From Bacillus multifaciens (lineage in GTDB: Bacteria; Bacillota; Bacilli; Bacillales; Bacillaceae_G): 64,000 bases of DNA. A model generated the notes under the pieces. The model was not told the origin of the DNA. It worked only from the letters and a program-made list of their open reading frames with translations, and made no database searches. Both the position numbers and the translations under genes were made by a program. Positions 36,258 to 46,361 of the stretch are shown here, piece after piece (the first letter of the stretch is position 1; every line of letters begins with the position of its first letter). Location: positions 1 through 64,000 of the forward strand of contig NZ_JAVBXD010000028.1 in the NCBI RefSeq assembly GCF_030756675.1, given 5' to 3'.

Positions 36258-36300
36258 TCAAAAAAAGCAGGCCTTTATTCCAAAACAAAGGCCTGCTTTT
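36258..36300. terminator. terminator of the YebC-family gene
   Basis: AAAAAAGCAGGCCTTT and AAAGGCCTGCTTTT pair around ATTCCAAAAC, with T-runs both ways. Confidence 0.85.
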
Positions 36301-36306
36301 CTAATA

Positions 36307-37026
36307 TTATTCACCTAAATCAACATTGTGATACACTTGCTGAACATCATCTAAATCTTCTAATGCATCAATCATTTTTTCAAATTTCACTTGTGCATCT
36401 TCTGGAAGTTCTACTTCATTTTGTGCAAGCATTGTTAGTTCAGCAACTGTAAATTCAGTTATACCAGCATTTTTAAATGCCTCTTGCACTGCATGGAATT
36501 GATCCGGTTCCGCGTAAACGATAACTGCTTCCTCTTCTTCCAAGATGTCACGTACGTCTACATCTGCTTCCATTAAGATTTCAAGTGCTTCATCTGCTGT
36601 TTTACCTTCAAGACCAATAACAGCAGTTGCATCAAACATATACGCTACCGATCCGTTTACTCCCATGTTACCAGCATTTTTGCTAAATGCAGCACGTACA
36701 TCTGCTGCAGTACGGTTCACGTTATTTGTTAATGTATCTACAATTACCATTGATCCATTTGGCCCAAAGCCTTCATAGCGAAGTTCATCATAGATTTCTT
36801 CTGAACCGCCTTTTGCTTTTTCAATCGCACGGTCAATAATTGTTTTCGGTACGCTGTACGTTTTTGCACGTTCAAGTACAACTCTTAAAGTCTGGTTAGA
36901 TTCAGGATCTGGTTCTCCTTGTTTTGCTGCTACAAAAATTTCACGTCCAAACTTCGCATAAATACGACTCGTATTTGCATCTTTTGACGCTTTTTTGTCT
37001 TTAATATTGTTCCACTTACGTCCCAT
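36307..37026 (-). CDS. YebC/PmpR family protein (YeeI-like)
   Basis: A 239-aa three-domain protein starting [20 protein letters not shown] at ATG 37026 (GAGAGTGG upstream; the longer open frame has no site). Conserved pieces: [58 protein letters not shown] and a C-terminal [13 protein letters not shown]. Family members act as transcription regulators or, as recent work proposes, as translation factors easing ribosome stalling. The RKWNN start is of the YeeI/YeeN type rather than YrbC. Confidence 0.9.
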   Translation of the reverse strand: MGRKWNNIKDKKASKDANTSRIYAKFGREIFVAAKQGEPDPESNQTLRVVLERAKTYSVPKTIIDRAIEKAKGGSEEIYDELRYEGFGPNGSMVIVDTLTNNVNRTAADVRAAFSKNAGNMGVNGSVAYMFDATAVIGLEGKTADEALEILMEADVDVRDILEEEEAVIVYAEPDQFHAVQEAFKNAGITEFTVAELTMLAQNEVELPEDAQVKFEKMIDALEDLDDVQQVYHNVDLGE

Positions 37027-37207
37027 ACTTGTTCCACTCTCTTTCAACTTTGAATCTACATAAAAATAGTAATATAAAATATGCTGTTTCTTCAACATTT
37101 TTTTATTATATTTCACATTGTTAACAAAAAAGACAAATTGAAGATGTCACATTTATTCACTACATTATATTATACCTTATTACAAGTTTAATAATCAAAG
37201 AAAGATA

Positions 37208-37414
37208 GGTTATTCTTATCTATATACAAGTTAAAAAACAGAATAAAAACCTCTTTTTTTAGGAGGGACGAGAGCATCTGGCCGTGCATAGAAACGGGCA
37301 GGTCCTTTTTCTACCACATGCAAGGTTTAAAACAAAAGAGAAAGCAAGTAGCGAATCATCCTTTATTCTGCATAGCAGCGACTTGTATGTAAAAAATTAA
37401 AATAGATTTATATA
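37208..37414 (+). repeat. bcr-like repeat, copy B
   Basis: It carries the family landmarks TTATTCTTATCTATAT, GAATAAAAACCTCTTT, GAGAGCATCTGGCCGTGCAT, CCACATGCAAGGTTTAAAAC and ATTAAAATAGATTTATATA. It stands directly before copy C in the same direction. Confidence 0.75.
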
Positions 37415-37424
37415 TAAATACAAA

Positions 37425-37596
37425 AACATACAAATCCTTTTTTTAGACGGGCAAGAGCATCTGACCATGCATAGTAGCGGTCAGAACCTTTTTCTGCCAC
37501 GGGCAATGGTTAAAACAAAGAGAGAAAACGAGTGCAAGGCGCTTTTTTCTCTCTAGTAACAACTTATATGCCGGAAAATTAAAATGGATTTATATA
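37425..37596 (+). repeat. bcr-like repeat, copy C
   Basis: Landmarks AGAGCATCTGACCATGCATA, GCGGTCAG, CCTTTTTCTGCCAC, AACAACTTATATGCCG and AAATGGATTTATATA. CTGACCA differs from copies A and B (CTGGCCG). The 5' end is shorter than in the others. Confidence 0.72.
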
Positions 37597-37776
37597 TTGA
37601 TGTATACTACCAACTCCATTAAATTTTTTGAAGGTGTTTCGAGCGATAGTTCATTTTTCAAATTATTATGACATATCTTCATACAGCAAAGCTTAAACAA
37701 CCTTTTAAAAATAGCAATATATTCAAAATATCAATTCTGTATAAAATCACATAAATTATACAAGTAATTCTTCTTT

Positions 37777-39195
37777 TCAACTCATTTCTTCAAATCTATT
37801 TTCTGAAATATTCTCTTCACTTATATGACTATGCTTTTTTGAATACGCGAAGTATACAAATGCTCCGATCGCTAACCATATTCCAAAATATAACCACGTT
37901 GTGAAAGGTAGATTAATCATTAGAAATACACAACATACAATTGAAATAATAGGTAAAACTGGCACAAGCGGAACCATAAATCCACGCTGTAGTCTCGGGT
38001 GCGTTTTACGAAGAATAATTACAGATACACCGACCATCGCAAATGTTAAAAGTGCCCCAATATTCGCTAAATTTGATAACTCTTTTAAATCGAAAAACCC
38101 AGCAATTAAAGCGCTTCCGATTCCTGTTAACCATGTTGTAAATACTGGTGCTTCTGTTTTTTTATTAATTTTCGCAAATGATTTTGGAAGTAAACCATCA
38201 CGGCTCATCGCGAAAAATACACGTGTTGCCGCATAGATGTATGCAAAAATTACAGCCATAATACCAATTACTGCTCCAATTGCAATCACACCAGCCACTT
38301 TATCTTGTCCAACAACTTCTAATACATAAGCCATCGCTTCCGGTACATTTAATTCTTTGTACGAAACCATTCCTGTCATAACAAGACAAACTGCAATATA
38401 AATGATTGTACAAATAGCGAGTGATGCAATAATACCAATCGGTAAATCGCGCTGCGGATTTTTTACTTCTTCTGCTGAAGTTGCCAGCGCATCAAATCCT
38501 AAAAAAGCAAAGAATACAGCCGCTCCGCCTGCAAAAACACCACTTAAGCCATACGGTGCAAATGGAATCCAGTTTGCTGGTTTAACATAAAACATACCAA
38601 CAGCAATAAATAATACAACAATACTAATTTTAATTAACACCATTGCATTGTTCACACGTTTACTTTCTTTCGTCCCACGTGATAATAACCATGTTAGTGC
38701 AAGCGTAATCATTACTGCTGGCAAATTCACAATACCGCCCTGTGATGGAATTGTTAGTAACGCCTTTGGTATTTCTAATCCAAATCCACTTATTAGGTTG
38801 TGAAAATACCCCGTCCATCCACCAGCTACTGCCGCTGTTGTTACGACGTATACGGATAGTAACGTCCATCCCATTAAGTGTGCTACAAACTCTCCAATTG
38901 TTACATATGAATACGTGTATACACTACCTGATACAGGAAGTGTAGAAGCAATTTCGGCATAGCATAAAGCTGCAAATCCACAAACAATTGCTGCAATCAT
39001 AAATGAAAAAATTACCGCCGGCCCAGCATCTCTTGCTGCAACTAATCCAGTGAGCACAAGAACTCCTGTGCCAATTATCGCACCAATACCTAACATTGTT
39101 AGGTCAAACGCGCCCAATGATTTCGTTAAAGTTTTACTTTGACTTTCTTTTAACAACTGGGTAACAGATTTCTTTTTAAATAAATTAACTATCAT
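37777..39195 (-). CDS. APC-superfamily amino acid permease (YfnA/CAT type)
   Basis: A 472-aa permease of about 12-14 helices. The consensus binding motif GIGAIIGTGVLVLTG in helix 1 and FAFLGFDALATSAEEVKNPQRDLP in helix 6 mark the cationic amino acid transporter-like branch (YfnA). It follows tdcB and ald, so it probably brings in alanine, threonine or a related amino acid, but the substrate cannot be read from sequence. The start follows AAGGGGGTAATT. Confidence 0.9.
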   Translation of the reverse strand: MIVNLFKKKSVTQLLKESQSKTLTKSLGAFDLTMLGIGAIIGTGVLVLTGLVAARDAGPAVIFSFMIAAIVCGFAALCYAEIASTLPVSGSVYTYSYVTIGEFVAHLMGWTLLSVYVVTTAAVAGGWTGYFHNLISGFGLEIPKALLTIPSQGGIVNLPAVMITLALTWLLSRGTKESKRVNNAMVLIKISIVVLFIAVGMFYVKPANWIPFAPYGLSGVFAGGAAVFFAFLGFDALATSAEEVKNPQRDLPIGIIASLAICTIIYIAVCLVMTGMVSYKELNVPEAMAYVLEVVGQDKVAGVIAIGAVIGIMAVIFAYIYAATRVFFAMSRDGLLPKSFAKINKKTEAPVFTTWLTGIGSALIAGFFDLKELSNLANIGALLTFAMVGVSVIILRKTHPRLQRGFMVPLVPVLPIISIVCCVFLMINLPFTTWLYFGIWLAIGAFVYFAYSKKHSHISEENISENRFEEMS

Positions 39196-39216
39196 AATTA
39201 CCCCCTTATATTAAGA

Positions 39217-39242
39217 AAAGCTAAGAGGATCTCTCTTAGCTC
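39217..39242 (-). terminator. hairpin between tdcB and the permease
   Basis: AAGCTAAGAG and CTCTTAGCT pair around GATCT. Leftward the T-run TTTTC is short, so it may only reduce readthrough into the permease. Confidence 0.55.
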
Positions 39243-39302
39243 TTCCCGTGTTCTATGAACCTATTTCTCAGTCGCGTTTTTTATTTAACAATTTTCAAAT
39301 CA

Positions 39303-40301
39303 TTATTTTACTTCGTTCGCAAAGAAATGCTCACATACGCTAGAAATACGAGTTAAATCAACATTTCCACCAGAAATAATCGCTGCTACTTTTTTTCCTT
39401 TTATATAGGAATCAACTTTACCAGCAAGAAGTGCAGCTGTCGCTAATGCTCCCGCACCTTCTACAACAGCTTTTCCGCGTTGTAATAAATCTTTCATAGC
39501 TACTTCTAATTCATCTTCTGATACAGTTACAACGTCATCTACTAACTCTTTTACAATTTCAAAAGTTAAAGTTCCTGGAATTTTAACTGCACATCCATCA
39601 GCGATAGTAGGTGCTTCGAAATGCTCTGTAATTTCGCCTTTATCATATGAAGCTTTCATTCCATGAACATTATCAGCTTGAACACCAATTACATTGATAG
39701 AAGGATTAAAAGATTTAAGGGCTACCGCGATTCCGGCAATAATTCCGCCGCCGCCAATCGGTACAATGACAGTATCAACATCCCACATATCATCAAGAAT
39801 ATCGATGCCAATCGTTCCCTGACCTGCCATTACTTCTACATCATCATATGGATGTAAATATGTTTCTCCCGTTTCTTTTATAATTTCTTCACATTTTTCT
39901 TTTGCATCATCAAACGTATCACCATATAAAATAACTTCTGAACCGTATCCTTTTGTTGCTTCAACTTTCGCTTTTGGAGCAGAAGTTGGCATTACAATTT
40001 TACTTTTAATTCCAAGTAAATGTGAAGATAATGCAACACCTTGTGCATGGTTACCAGCTGAACAAGCAATAACGCCACGAGCTTTTTCTTCATCTGTTAA
40101 ATTAGAAATTTTATTGAATGCCCCGCGAAATTTAAATGATCCTGTTAATTGCATATTTTCTAATTTTAAATATATTTCCCCGCCTGTTTTACTTGTTAAA
40201 TAAAAGGATTTAACAAGCGGTGTTTTACGAGCGTTTCTATCAAGAACTTGTTTGGCTTTTTTTATATCAACAATATTTAGCGGCAAAGTTTTCGTAATCA
40301 T
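39303..40301 (-). CDS. tdcB: threonine ammonia-lyase (catabolic type)
   Basis: A PLP enzyme converting threonine to 2-oxobutyrate and ammonia. The 332-aa form lacks the C-terminal ACT regulatory domain of biosynthetic IlvA. Motifs: [19 protein letters not shown] (PLP-Lys in SFKFRG), [13 protein letters not shown], the Gly-rich phosphate loop [13 protein letters not shown] and [10 protein letters not shown]. It lies behind ald, and its ribosome site comes from a duplicated piece of the ald end. Confidence 0.9.
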   Translation of the reverse strand: MITKTLPLNIVDIKKAKQVLDRNARKTPLVKSFYLTSKTGGEIYLKLENMQLTGSFKFRGAFNKISNLTDEEKARGVIACSAGNHAQGVALSSHLLGIKSKIVMPTSAPKAKVEATKGYGSEVILYGDTFDDAKEKCEEIIKETGETYLHPYDDVEVMAGQGTIGIDILDDMWDVDTVIVPIGGGGIIAGIAVALKSFNPSINVIGVQADNVHGMKASYDKGEITEHFEAPTIADGCAVKIPGTLTFEIVKELVDDVVTVSEDELEVAMKDLLQRGKAVVEGAGALATAALLAGKVDSYIKGKKVAAIISGGNVDLTRISSVCEHFFANEVK

Positions 40302-40307
40302 ATTAAC

Positions 40308-40414
40308 ACTTCTTTCAATTGTTTATATTTTAACCTTAACGTTGTTCCTAAACTTTTATAAGACTTCTTTCAATTGTTTATAATCTAACCCTAACGTTGT
40401 TCCTAAATTTTCAT
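40308..40414. repeat. tandem duplication of the ald 3' end
   Basis: ACTTCTTTCAATTGTTTATA and TAACGTTGTTCCTAAA occur in 40308-40357 and again in 40362-40414. The second copy is the true end of ald ([16 protein letters not shown]); the first, in the gap before tdcB, still translates to [16 protein letters not shown]. Confidence 0.85.
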
Positions 40415-41465
40415 ACGTAATGGTACCTTTATAAATATTAACACCATGTACTAATGCAGGTTTATTTTGAATCGTTTCTTCTAAACCATCGTTAGCAATT
40501 GCTAATAAATAATCGATATTTCCATGCGCTAACGCCATAGTAGAAGTACGTGGGGTCGCCCCAGGCATATTTGGTACAGCATAATGAATGACATCGTGCT
40601 TAATAAATACAGGATCATTATGTGTTGTATAGTGATCAATCGTTTCAATCGTTCCACCCTGATCGATTGAAATATCAACAACAACACTGCCCGGCTTCAT
40701 GGACTGAATCATGTACTCTTTCACAATTTTTGGTGGTCTAGCACCCGGAATTAAAATTGTTGAAATAAATAAATCTGCAGTTTTAATAGCTTTCTCTAAG
40801 TTTTCAGTAGTAGATTCGATAACTTCAACTTGATCATTTGCGTATTTTTCTTTTAAATAAGCAATTTGTGTTTGATTTAACTCTAAAATCGTTACGTGGC
40901 AACCGATTCCAACGGCCATATCACAAGCATTAATTGCAGCGTTACCTCCGCCTAAAATTACAACATTACCAGCTGGAATACCTTCTATTCCTGATAATAA
41001 AATACCTTCTCCTTCATGTTGTTTTTCTAAATAATAAGCTCCCATAAACACTGCTCGGCGCCCAGCAATTGCACTCATCGGTTTTAATAATGTTAAAACG
41101 CCATTCTCACTAATTGTTTCTCCAGCAATAGCAGTTGTTCCCGCTTTTCTCATCGCTTCCACACACTCTTTGGAAGCTGCTAGATGTAAAAATCCCCAAA
41201 CAATTAAGTCTTTCTTAAAATATTTATACTCTTCCACTAAAGGTTCTTTTACTTTTACTACCATATCAACATCCCAGGCTTGCTCTTGATTAACTAAAAT
41301 AGCACCTGTATTTGTATACTCTTCATTTGTATAACCTGATCCCACTCCAGCATCTTTTTCTACTAAGACTTCATGTCCAGCTTTAATTAATTTCTGGGCA
41401 TTTTCTGGTGTCATACCAACACGTGCTTCACCTTTTTTAATTTCTTTAACTACGCCAATTCTCAT
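40356..41465 (-). CDS. ald: alanine dehydrogenase
   Basis: Oxidatively deaminates L-alanine to pyruvate with NAD. The 369-aa protein has the N-terminal substrate domain (MRIGVVKEIKKGEARVGMTP, Lys and catalytic His in VWGFLHLAASKEC), the Rossmann motif VVILGGGNAAINACDMAVG and HYAVPNMPGATPRTSTMALA. The start follows AAAAGGATGTGTC. It needs NAD, and Rex-like operators occupy the gap upstream, so redox control is probable. Confidence 0.95.
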   Translation of the reverse strand: MRIGVVKEIKKGEARVGMTPENAQKLIKAGHEVLVEKDAGVGSGYTNEEYTNTGAILVNQEQAWDVDMVVKVKEPLVEEYKYFKKDLIVWGFLHLAASKECVEAMRKAGTTAIAGETISENGVLTLLKPMSAIAGRRAVFMGAYYLEKQHEGEGILLSGIEGIPAGNVVILGGGNAAINACDMAVGIGCHVTILELNQTQIAYLKEKYANDQVEVIESTTENLEKAIKTADLFISTILIPGARPPKIVKEYMIQSMKPGSVVVDISIDQGGTIETIDHYTTHNDPVFIKHDVIHYAVPNMPGATPRTSTMALAHGNIDYLLAIANDGLEETIQNKPALVHGVNIYKGTITYENLGTTLGLDYKQLKEVL

Positions 41466-41618
41466 GCTGACACATCCTTTTAAAATGTAATATACATTAC
41501 ATTATTTGTTATACGATTCAAATAAATTCGCGGAATATATCAAACACTTCGATACTTCCTAATTTGTTTGAATCGCCTGTTCACACCTACAAGATAGCAC
41601 TCTGGAAAATATTGAGTC

Positions 41619-41648
41619 AACATTTTGTGAAATATTTCACAAAATGTT
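41619..41648. promoter_or_regulatory. Rex-like operator 1, inside a perfect 30-bp palindrome
   Basis: TTGTGAAATATTTCACAA (41625-41642) fits the Bacillus Rex consensus TTGTGAANNNNTTCACAA exactly. It is nested in a perfect 30-bp palindrome that also includes AACATT/AATGTT ends. It lies about 160 bases upstream of ald. Confidence 0.75.
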
Positions 41649-41781
41649 TTTTTTTATTTTGAAATAAAATTTTTCTCACAAAGAAGCATTGAACACGCTT
41701 AAAAAGTGTGCTAGACTTTGTCACAAGTAACATCTCTTATGAATTCAAATGAAATACAATTTTTATTTTTTTTAGTTATGT

Positions 41782-41799
41782 TTGTGAATTTTTTCACAA
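41782..41799. promoter_or_regulatory. Rex-like operator 2
   Basis: TTGTGAATTTTTTCACAA fits the same consensus. It is about midway between the divergent ald and permease genes. Confidence 0.7.
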
Positions 41800-41846
41800 T
41801 TGAAATTTAGAAATATCTTTAAAAAGATTGTATATATTTCTATAAA

Positions 41847-41864
41847 ATTGCGAATTATATCACA
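41847..41864. promoter_or_regulatory. Rex-like operator 3, weaker
   Basis: TTGCGAATTATATCACAA has both half-sites with one change in each. It is nearest to the rightward permease (start 41987). TATAAT at 41923-41928 is a possible -10 for that gene. Confidence 0.45.
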
Positions 41865-41986
41865 AATAAAATTAAATCTTATTTGTATACAGCACTTTTA
41901 AAAAAATGAGAGGATCTATTATTATAATAAGAAAAAAATGAATTCATTCGAGGTTGTATGTATTTTGCGAAACAGGAGTGATTATT

Positions 41987-43324
41987 ATGTCACAAGAACA
42001 ACTAAAAAAAGAGATTGGCTTCTTCGCAGCATTAACTACTGTTATTGGTACCGTTATTGGAGCGGGTGTATTTTTTAAGCCTACTGCACTTTACGGCGCA
42101 ACTGGTTCAGCAAGTTTAGGATTACTTGCATGGGTAATTGGAGGAATCTTAACTGTTTGCTCAGGTTTAACTGCGGCTGAACTATCGGCAGCTATTCCTG
42201 AAACTGGTGGAATGATGGCATATTTAAAACGTACTTATGGAAACTTAACTGCTTTCCTACTAGGCTGGGCACAAACGGTCATTTACTTCCCAGCTAATAT
42301 TGCAGCACTCGCTATTATTTTTGGAACACAAGCAGTTAGTTTATTTGGATTAAATGCAAATGAACATAAAATGATGATTATTGGAATTGCTGTTGTTACG
42401 GCAGCATTCGTAACTTTGATGAACTTCTTAGGCGCGAAGGCCGCCGGAGGAATTCAAACCGCATCAACTATATGTAAACTAGTTCCTTTAGCATTACTTA
42501 TTATTTTTGGATTATTGCACAAAGGCGACGTGACTCTTCAACTATTTCCTGTAGAAGCAGGACCAGGTAAATCCTTTATCTCTGCACTTGGCTCTGGCCT
42601 TCTTGCAACAATGTTTGCTTATGATGGATGGATTCATGTAGGAAATATCGCTGGGGAAATGAAAAATCCTAAAAGAGACTTACCTAAAGCAATTGTAATC
42701 GGGTTATCTACTGTTATGGTTGTTTACTTACTGATTAATATTGCATTCCTTATGGTAATGTCTGCATCAGCACTTGCAGGAACTGATACACCTGCATCTC
42801 AGGTAGCGACAATTTTATTTGGAGCAATGGGTGGAAAATTAGTTACAATCGGAATTTTAATTTCCGTATTTGGAACAATCAATGGATACATTATGACAGG
42901 CATGCGTATCCCTTATGCAATGGCATTAGAAAATAAACTACCGTTTAGTAAATGGTTTGCAACATTATCTAAAAATAGTCGCGTTCCTTATAATTCTGGA
43001 ATCTTTATGTTATGTGTTTCTATCATCATGATGGTTATCGGCGGATTTAACGCATTAACAGATATGTTAGTATTTGTTATCTGGATATTCTATACAATGA
43101 CTTTTGTAGCAGTATTCATTTTACGTAAAAGAGAACCGGATCTTGTGCGTCCTTATAAAGTACCACTATATCCTATTATCCCTATAATTTCCATTGTAGG
43201 TGGATCATTTATTGTTATTAATACTCTTTTCACACAAACGCTGTTAGCATTATGTGGTATCGGCTTAACTGCCCTAGGTCTTCCGATTTATTTTGCAATG
43301 CGAGACAAGCATGTAAATAAATAA
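41987..43324 (+). CDS. APC-superfamily amino acid permease (SteT/LAT-like)
   Basis: A 445-aa permease of 12 helices. Helix 1 has TVIGTVIGAGVFFKPTALYG and helix 6 has FAYDGWIHVGNIAGEMKNPKRDLP, as in SteT, the serine/threonine exchanger of B. subtilis. ATG 41987 follows CAGGAGTGATT; the frame is open 11 codons upstream without a site. It diverges from ald and shares the Rex-like region, so it probably works with the alanine/threonine catabolic genes. Confidence 0.88.
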   Translation: MSQEQLKKEIGFFAALTTVIGTVIGAGVFFKPTALYGATGSASLGLLAWVIGGILTVCSGLTAAELSAAIPETGGMMAYLKRTYGNLTAFLLGWAQTVIYFPANIAALAIIFGTQAVSLFGLNANEHKMMIIGIAVVTAAFVTLMNFLGAKAAGGIQTASTICKLVPLALLIIFGLLHKGDVTLQLFPVEAGPGKSFISALGSGLLATMFAYDGWIHVGNIAGEMKNPKRDLPKAIVIGLSTVMVVYLLINIAFLMVMSASALAGTDTPASQVATILFGAMGGKLVTIGILISVFGTINGYIMTGMRIPYAMALENKLPFSKWFATLSKNSRVPYNSGIFMLCVSIIMMVIGGFNALTDMLVFVIWIFYTMTFVAVFILRKREPDLVRPYKVPLYPIIPIISIVGGSFIVINTLFTQTLLALCGIGLTALGLPIYFAMRDKHVNK

Positions 43325-43343
43325 TTGTTTTGAAAAATATTGT

Positions 43344-43399
43344 AGGCGTGTATGAAATCCTTATTCTAAATAGATGATGGATTTTATACACGCCTCTTT
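43344..43399. terminator. terminator of the SteT-like permease gene
   Basis: AGGCGTGTATGAAATCC and GGATTTTATACACGCCT pair with one mismatch and are followed by CTTTCTATT. Confidence 0.75.
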
Positions 43400-43469
43400 C
43401 TATTATCAATCCTTGTTAGATTCATCTAACCAACATTTTCAGCTCAATTCCTTATCAGATTAAAATCTG

Positions 43470-44399
43470 TTATAAAATCTCTACGAATTGCTTAGCCTGT
43501 CGATCTAGAGAACTTGCGGATTCAGAAATGGATTCAAATTCATCAACGGTTTCGTCAATTAGCATTTTTCCTTCTTTAACACTTTCTGAAACAGCCTCAA
43601 TACGTTTTGACATTCGATTAATTTCTAATGTAATACCTTCAACAGTATTTTTCACCTCACTAATAGAAAGTGAAACTTTATCAGAAAGATTTCGTACTTC
43701 TTTTGCGACAACATCAAAACCTCTTCCATACTCTCCAGCCCGTGCTGCCTCAATTGCTGCATTTAAAGCTAGCATATTTGTTTGTGCAGCAATATCTTGA
43801 ATTGTTTTAACGATTCCTGATATAGAATTTGCTTGTTCATGAAGCTGAGATAAATTCGTTACGTTTTCATCAGATTCATCATTAATTTGCTGAATTTTAC
43901 TGAGCAGAGACAAACCTCTCTCTTTTCCAACTTCAGATTTTTGAGAAAGCGTTTCTGATAAAACTTGTAATTCATTAGCTGTACGTAAAATACTATTTTG
44001 CCTATTCGTTATATTTGTAGCAATTTTAGAAACCCCAATTACTGTTTTCCCGTCATCCTTAAAGATAGGCATATATGTAGCTTCTAACCAAATTCGATTC
44101 CCTGCTGCATCCATGCGTTCAATTTTATCTTGATAACTTTTCCCATTTAATAAATCACGCCAAAACTTTTCATAGCTAAGACTGTTAGTAAAATCAGGGA
44201 AGCAAAATTCTTTGTGCAATTTCCCAATCATTTCAGTTTGCAAGTACCCCACCGTTCTTGCAAAAAGATCGTTAACATAAGCAACTCGGCGGTCAACATT
44301 AAAGCGGATAATTGCAAGGTTTTGTTCCATTGCTTTCAAAACTAACCGATCTGATCCTTCATCAATGGATAAATTCTCTCTACCATTCATTTCATTCAT
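43470..44399 (-). CDS. soluble PAS-domain methyl-accepting signalling protein
   Basis: A 309-aa protein without membrane segments. A PAS domain (about 15-125, [34 protein letters not shown]) is followed by a short MCP signalling hairpin with the conserved tip [41 protein letters not shown]-type sequence (about 195-240). It should feed a redox, oxygen or ligand signal to CheA/CheW in the cytosol. ATG 44399 follows AGAGGATT. The methylation helices are short compared with membrane receptors. Confidence 0.85.
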   Translation of the reverse strand: MNEMNGRENLSIDEGSDRLVLKAMEQNLAIIRFNVDRRVAYVNDLFARTVGYLQTEMIGKLHKEFCFPDFTNSLSYEKFWRDLLNGKSYQDKIERMDAAGNRIWLEATYMPIFKDDGKTVIGVSKIATNITNRQNSILRTANELQVLSETLSQKSEVGKERGLSLLSKIQQINDESDENVTNLSQLHEQANSISGIVKTIQDIAAQTNMLALNAAIEAARAGEYGRGFDVVAKEVRNLSDKVSLSISEVKNTVEGITLEINRMSKRIEAVSESVKEGKMLIDETVDEFESISESASSLDRQAKQFVEIL

Positions 44400-44547
44400 A
44401 AAATAATCCTCTTCTCTTTTACCCATAACCTTCATTCTAAAACACATGAAATACCCCATAATCGTTATATCAAAAATAAATAATATTGTCTACAATTTCC
44501 CCCATGCGAATCAACTTAAGAATTCAACTCAAGTGAACTAATTATCA

Positions 44548-44815
44548 TAACTACTCAGCTATACCTTTTAGAAATTTAGAAAAGGGTATGATTCTAGTGA
44601 TGATGTGTCTCTCTATTACTTATAAATTCATTTCTTGGCATATAGACTGCTGTTATGCAAACAAGTGCAGGATCCTGCACTTGTTGTCTACTTTTATTTT
44701 CAAACCTTGCACGTGGTAGGAAAAGGCACTGATCGCTCCTATACATCGCCAGGCCCTCTCGCCCATTTAAAAAAATGCTTTTCTGTCGGTTTTTCATAAA
44801 GTAATTGAGTAGTTA
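44548..44815. mobile_element. MITE-like element with TAACTACTCA ends, carrying a bcr-like repeat
   Basis: TAACTACTCA (44548-44557) and TGAGTAGTTA (44806-44815) are perfect 10-bp terminal inverted repeats 268 bp apart. The interior contains bcr-like copy E. No transposase is encoded. A second element with the same kind of ends lies at 60485-60658. Confidence 0.6.
44598..44796 (-). repeat. bcr-like repeat, copy E
   Basis: Read leftward it has AAAAACCGACAGAAAAG, GGGCGAGAGGGCCTGGCGAT, GCGATCAGTGCCTTTTCCTA, CACGTGCAAGGTTTGAAA and, near the end, CATAACAGCAGTCTATATGC. It is the most diverged copy. It also has an extra inverted repeat CAAGTGCAGGATCCTGCACTTG-like in its middle (about 44663-44686). 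Confidence 0.65.
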
Positions 44816-44886
44816 CTAACTTATCTTTGTTATTTTTAGAAGACTTACTACTATAAAATGTATATCTTGAAACTTCCTAACATTAG

Positions 44887-44921
44887 TAAAGAAAGGAGGA
44901 GGACATCTCCTTCTTTCTTTA
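44887..44921. terminator. hairpin downstream of the MFS gene
   Basis: AAAGAAAGGAG and CTCCTTCTTTCTTT pair imperfectly; leftward it ends the MFS transcript. The neighbouring sequence from 44816 to 44973 has no gene. Confidence 0.5.
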
Positions 44922-44973
44922 TACATTTCTGATTCGTTTAAGAGATATTAGCGAGTGAAACACACCAACCATA

Positions 44974-46230
44974 TCAAGCTGTTTCCTTCTCATTTCTCAA
45001 TATCCTCTTTGTTGTAAATGCGATTACAATCATCGCAATACTTACAAACAGTATAGGAACATAAACCTTTATACTAAAAGCTTCAAATATAACACCATAT
45101 ATGACCTGACCTACAGGTGCCATACATTGTGCAACCCCCGTAATAATCGCCATGACTTTCCCTAAATTTTCATTTGGTGTTTTCTTTTGCACAGCGGTAA
45201 TGACAAAAATAGAGATAATAATCATCACCATCGCAATAAGGATCGCACACAAGATAAAGAGTATAAATGACGGATAGTATCCAAAACTAAGTACAAAAGG
45301 CGTGATCGATAAAGCCATTGGTACAATCAATACGGCCATTATGAGAAACCAAAGATAAAGTTTTTTCATTTGCATCTTTTTCGCAAAAAAACCGATGGAC
45401 AATGCCCCTAAAATTGTAGCAAAATCTATGAGTCCCATTCCAACGCCATACATTGTGTCACTACTTTGCAAGATTACCCGTAAAATGATGGGACCGCCAA
45501 CAACAAACAACGGCGTGAGAATTAAATTGAGGAAAGCTGCAAGGATTATGCATTTCAAAATAAAAGGTTGCTTAACTACATAGATAACACCAACTTTTAA
45601 GTCGTTTACGATAGTCGATATGATATGTCCATCTTGTTTCCTTTTCACAAACGGGATATTAATAAAAATCGCTAATACTGCAGCTAAGAAAAAAGCAAGA
45701 CAACTCATCACAACAAGCATTTTTACCCCTACAATACCATACAATACTCCGCCTAAAACAGGTGCTGCTACGCTTGATAGTGCTTGAACACCGTTTACAA
45801 TACCGTTTGCCTGCTCCAATTTATTTTCCGCAACTAACAAAGGAACACTTGCCATGACAGTTGGGGAATACATGGCGCTAATAAACGCTAGCAAAACCAT
45901 AACAACACCGATAAGTATCACGGAATTATTACCAGCCGCCAACAATAAAATAAAACAAAATACAATGGCACTACTTATAAAATCAAAAATCACCATGAGG
46001 TTGCGGCGGTTGAATCTGTCAGCAATAGCCCCGCCAAGAGGTGATAACAAAAGTGGTACATTTGATACAGCATACAACGTAGCATATATGTCTGCCCGGC
46101 CTGTTATGTCCAACACATAGAGAGATAAAGCAAAACGTAGGAGAGAGGAACCTAATACTGATATTATCTGTCCAATTACCATGAAGTGAAATGATTTAGA
46201 AAAAGGCTTTATATTACTATTATTTTGCAT
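44974..46230 (-). CDS. MFS efflux transporter
   Basis: A 418-aa drug-efflux-type MFS protein of 12 helices with motif A-like PLGGAIADRFNRRNLMVIFD between helices 2 and 3, similar to macrolide-type MFS exporters (MefA-like group). ATG 46230 follows GAAAGGTGTGT; the frame is open further up through the operator without a site. It is placed behind a TetR gene and has its own copy of the TetR-type operator, so it is most likely repressed until a toxic compound binds the regulator. Confidence 0.88.
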   Translation of the reverse strand: MQNNSNIKPFSKSFHFMVIGQIISVLGSSLLRFALSLYVLDITGRADIYATLYAVSNVPLLLSPLGGAIADRFNRRNLMVIFDFISSAIVFCFILLLAAGNNSVILIGVVMVLLAFISAMYSPTVMASVPLLVAENKLEQANGIVNGVQALSSVAAPVLGGVLYGIVGVKMLVVMSCLAFFLAAVLAIFINIPFVKRKQDGHIISTIVNDLKVGVIYVVKQPFILKCIILAAFLNLILTPLFVVGGPIILRVILQSSDTMYGVGMGLIDFATILGALSIGFFAKKMQMKKLYLWFLIMAVLIVPMALSITPFVLSFGYYPSFILFILCAILIAMVMIIISIFVITAVQKKTPNENLGKVMAIITGVAQCMAPVGQVIYGVIFEAFSIKVYVPILFVSIAMIVIAFTTKRILRNEKETA

Positions 46231-46257
46231 AATATACACACCTTTCATCATGAGATT

Positions 46258-46274
46258 AGACCGACTGTCGGTCT
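46258..46274. promoter_or_regulatory. TetR-type operator before the MFS gene
   Basis: AGACCGACTGTCGGTCT is a palindrome identical to the core of the operator at 47025-47049. Confidence 0.85.
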
Positions 46275-46361
46275 GAAATCTTATATAAAATACGAAAGCT
46301 AAATGTAGAGACAAGTATATTGATACTTATGAAGAAACTTGCTCTACATTTTTACATGATC

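Larger units (their letters stand above)
37027..37776. other. gene-free gap filled mainly by two repeats
   Basis: Two tandem bcr-like repeats occupy 37208-37596. The rest is AT-rich sequence without an ORF, hairpin or promoter I can support. Confidence 0.6.

Noticed and set aside
44594-44797. 67-codon leftward ORF inside repeat E
   Set aside because: It coincides with the non-coding repeat and the frame is not kept in the other copies.
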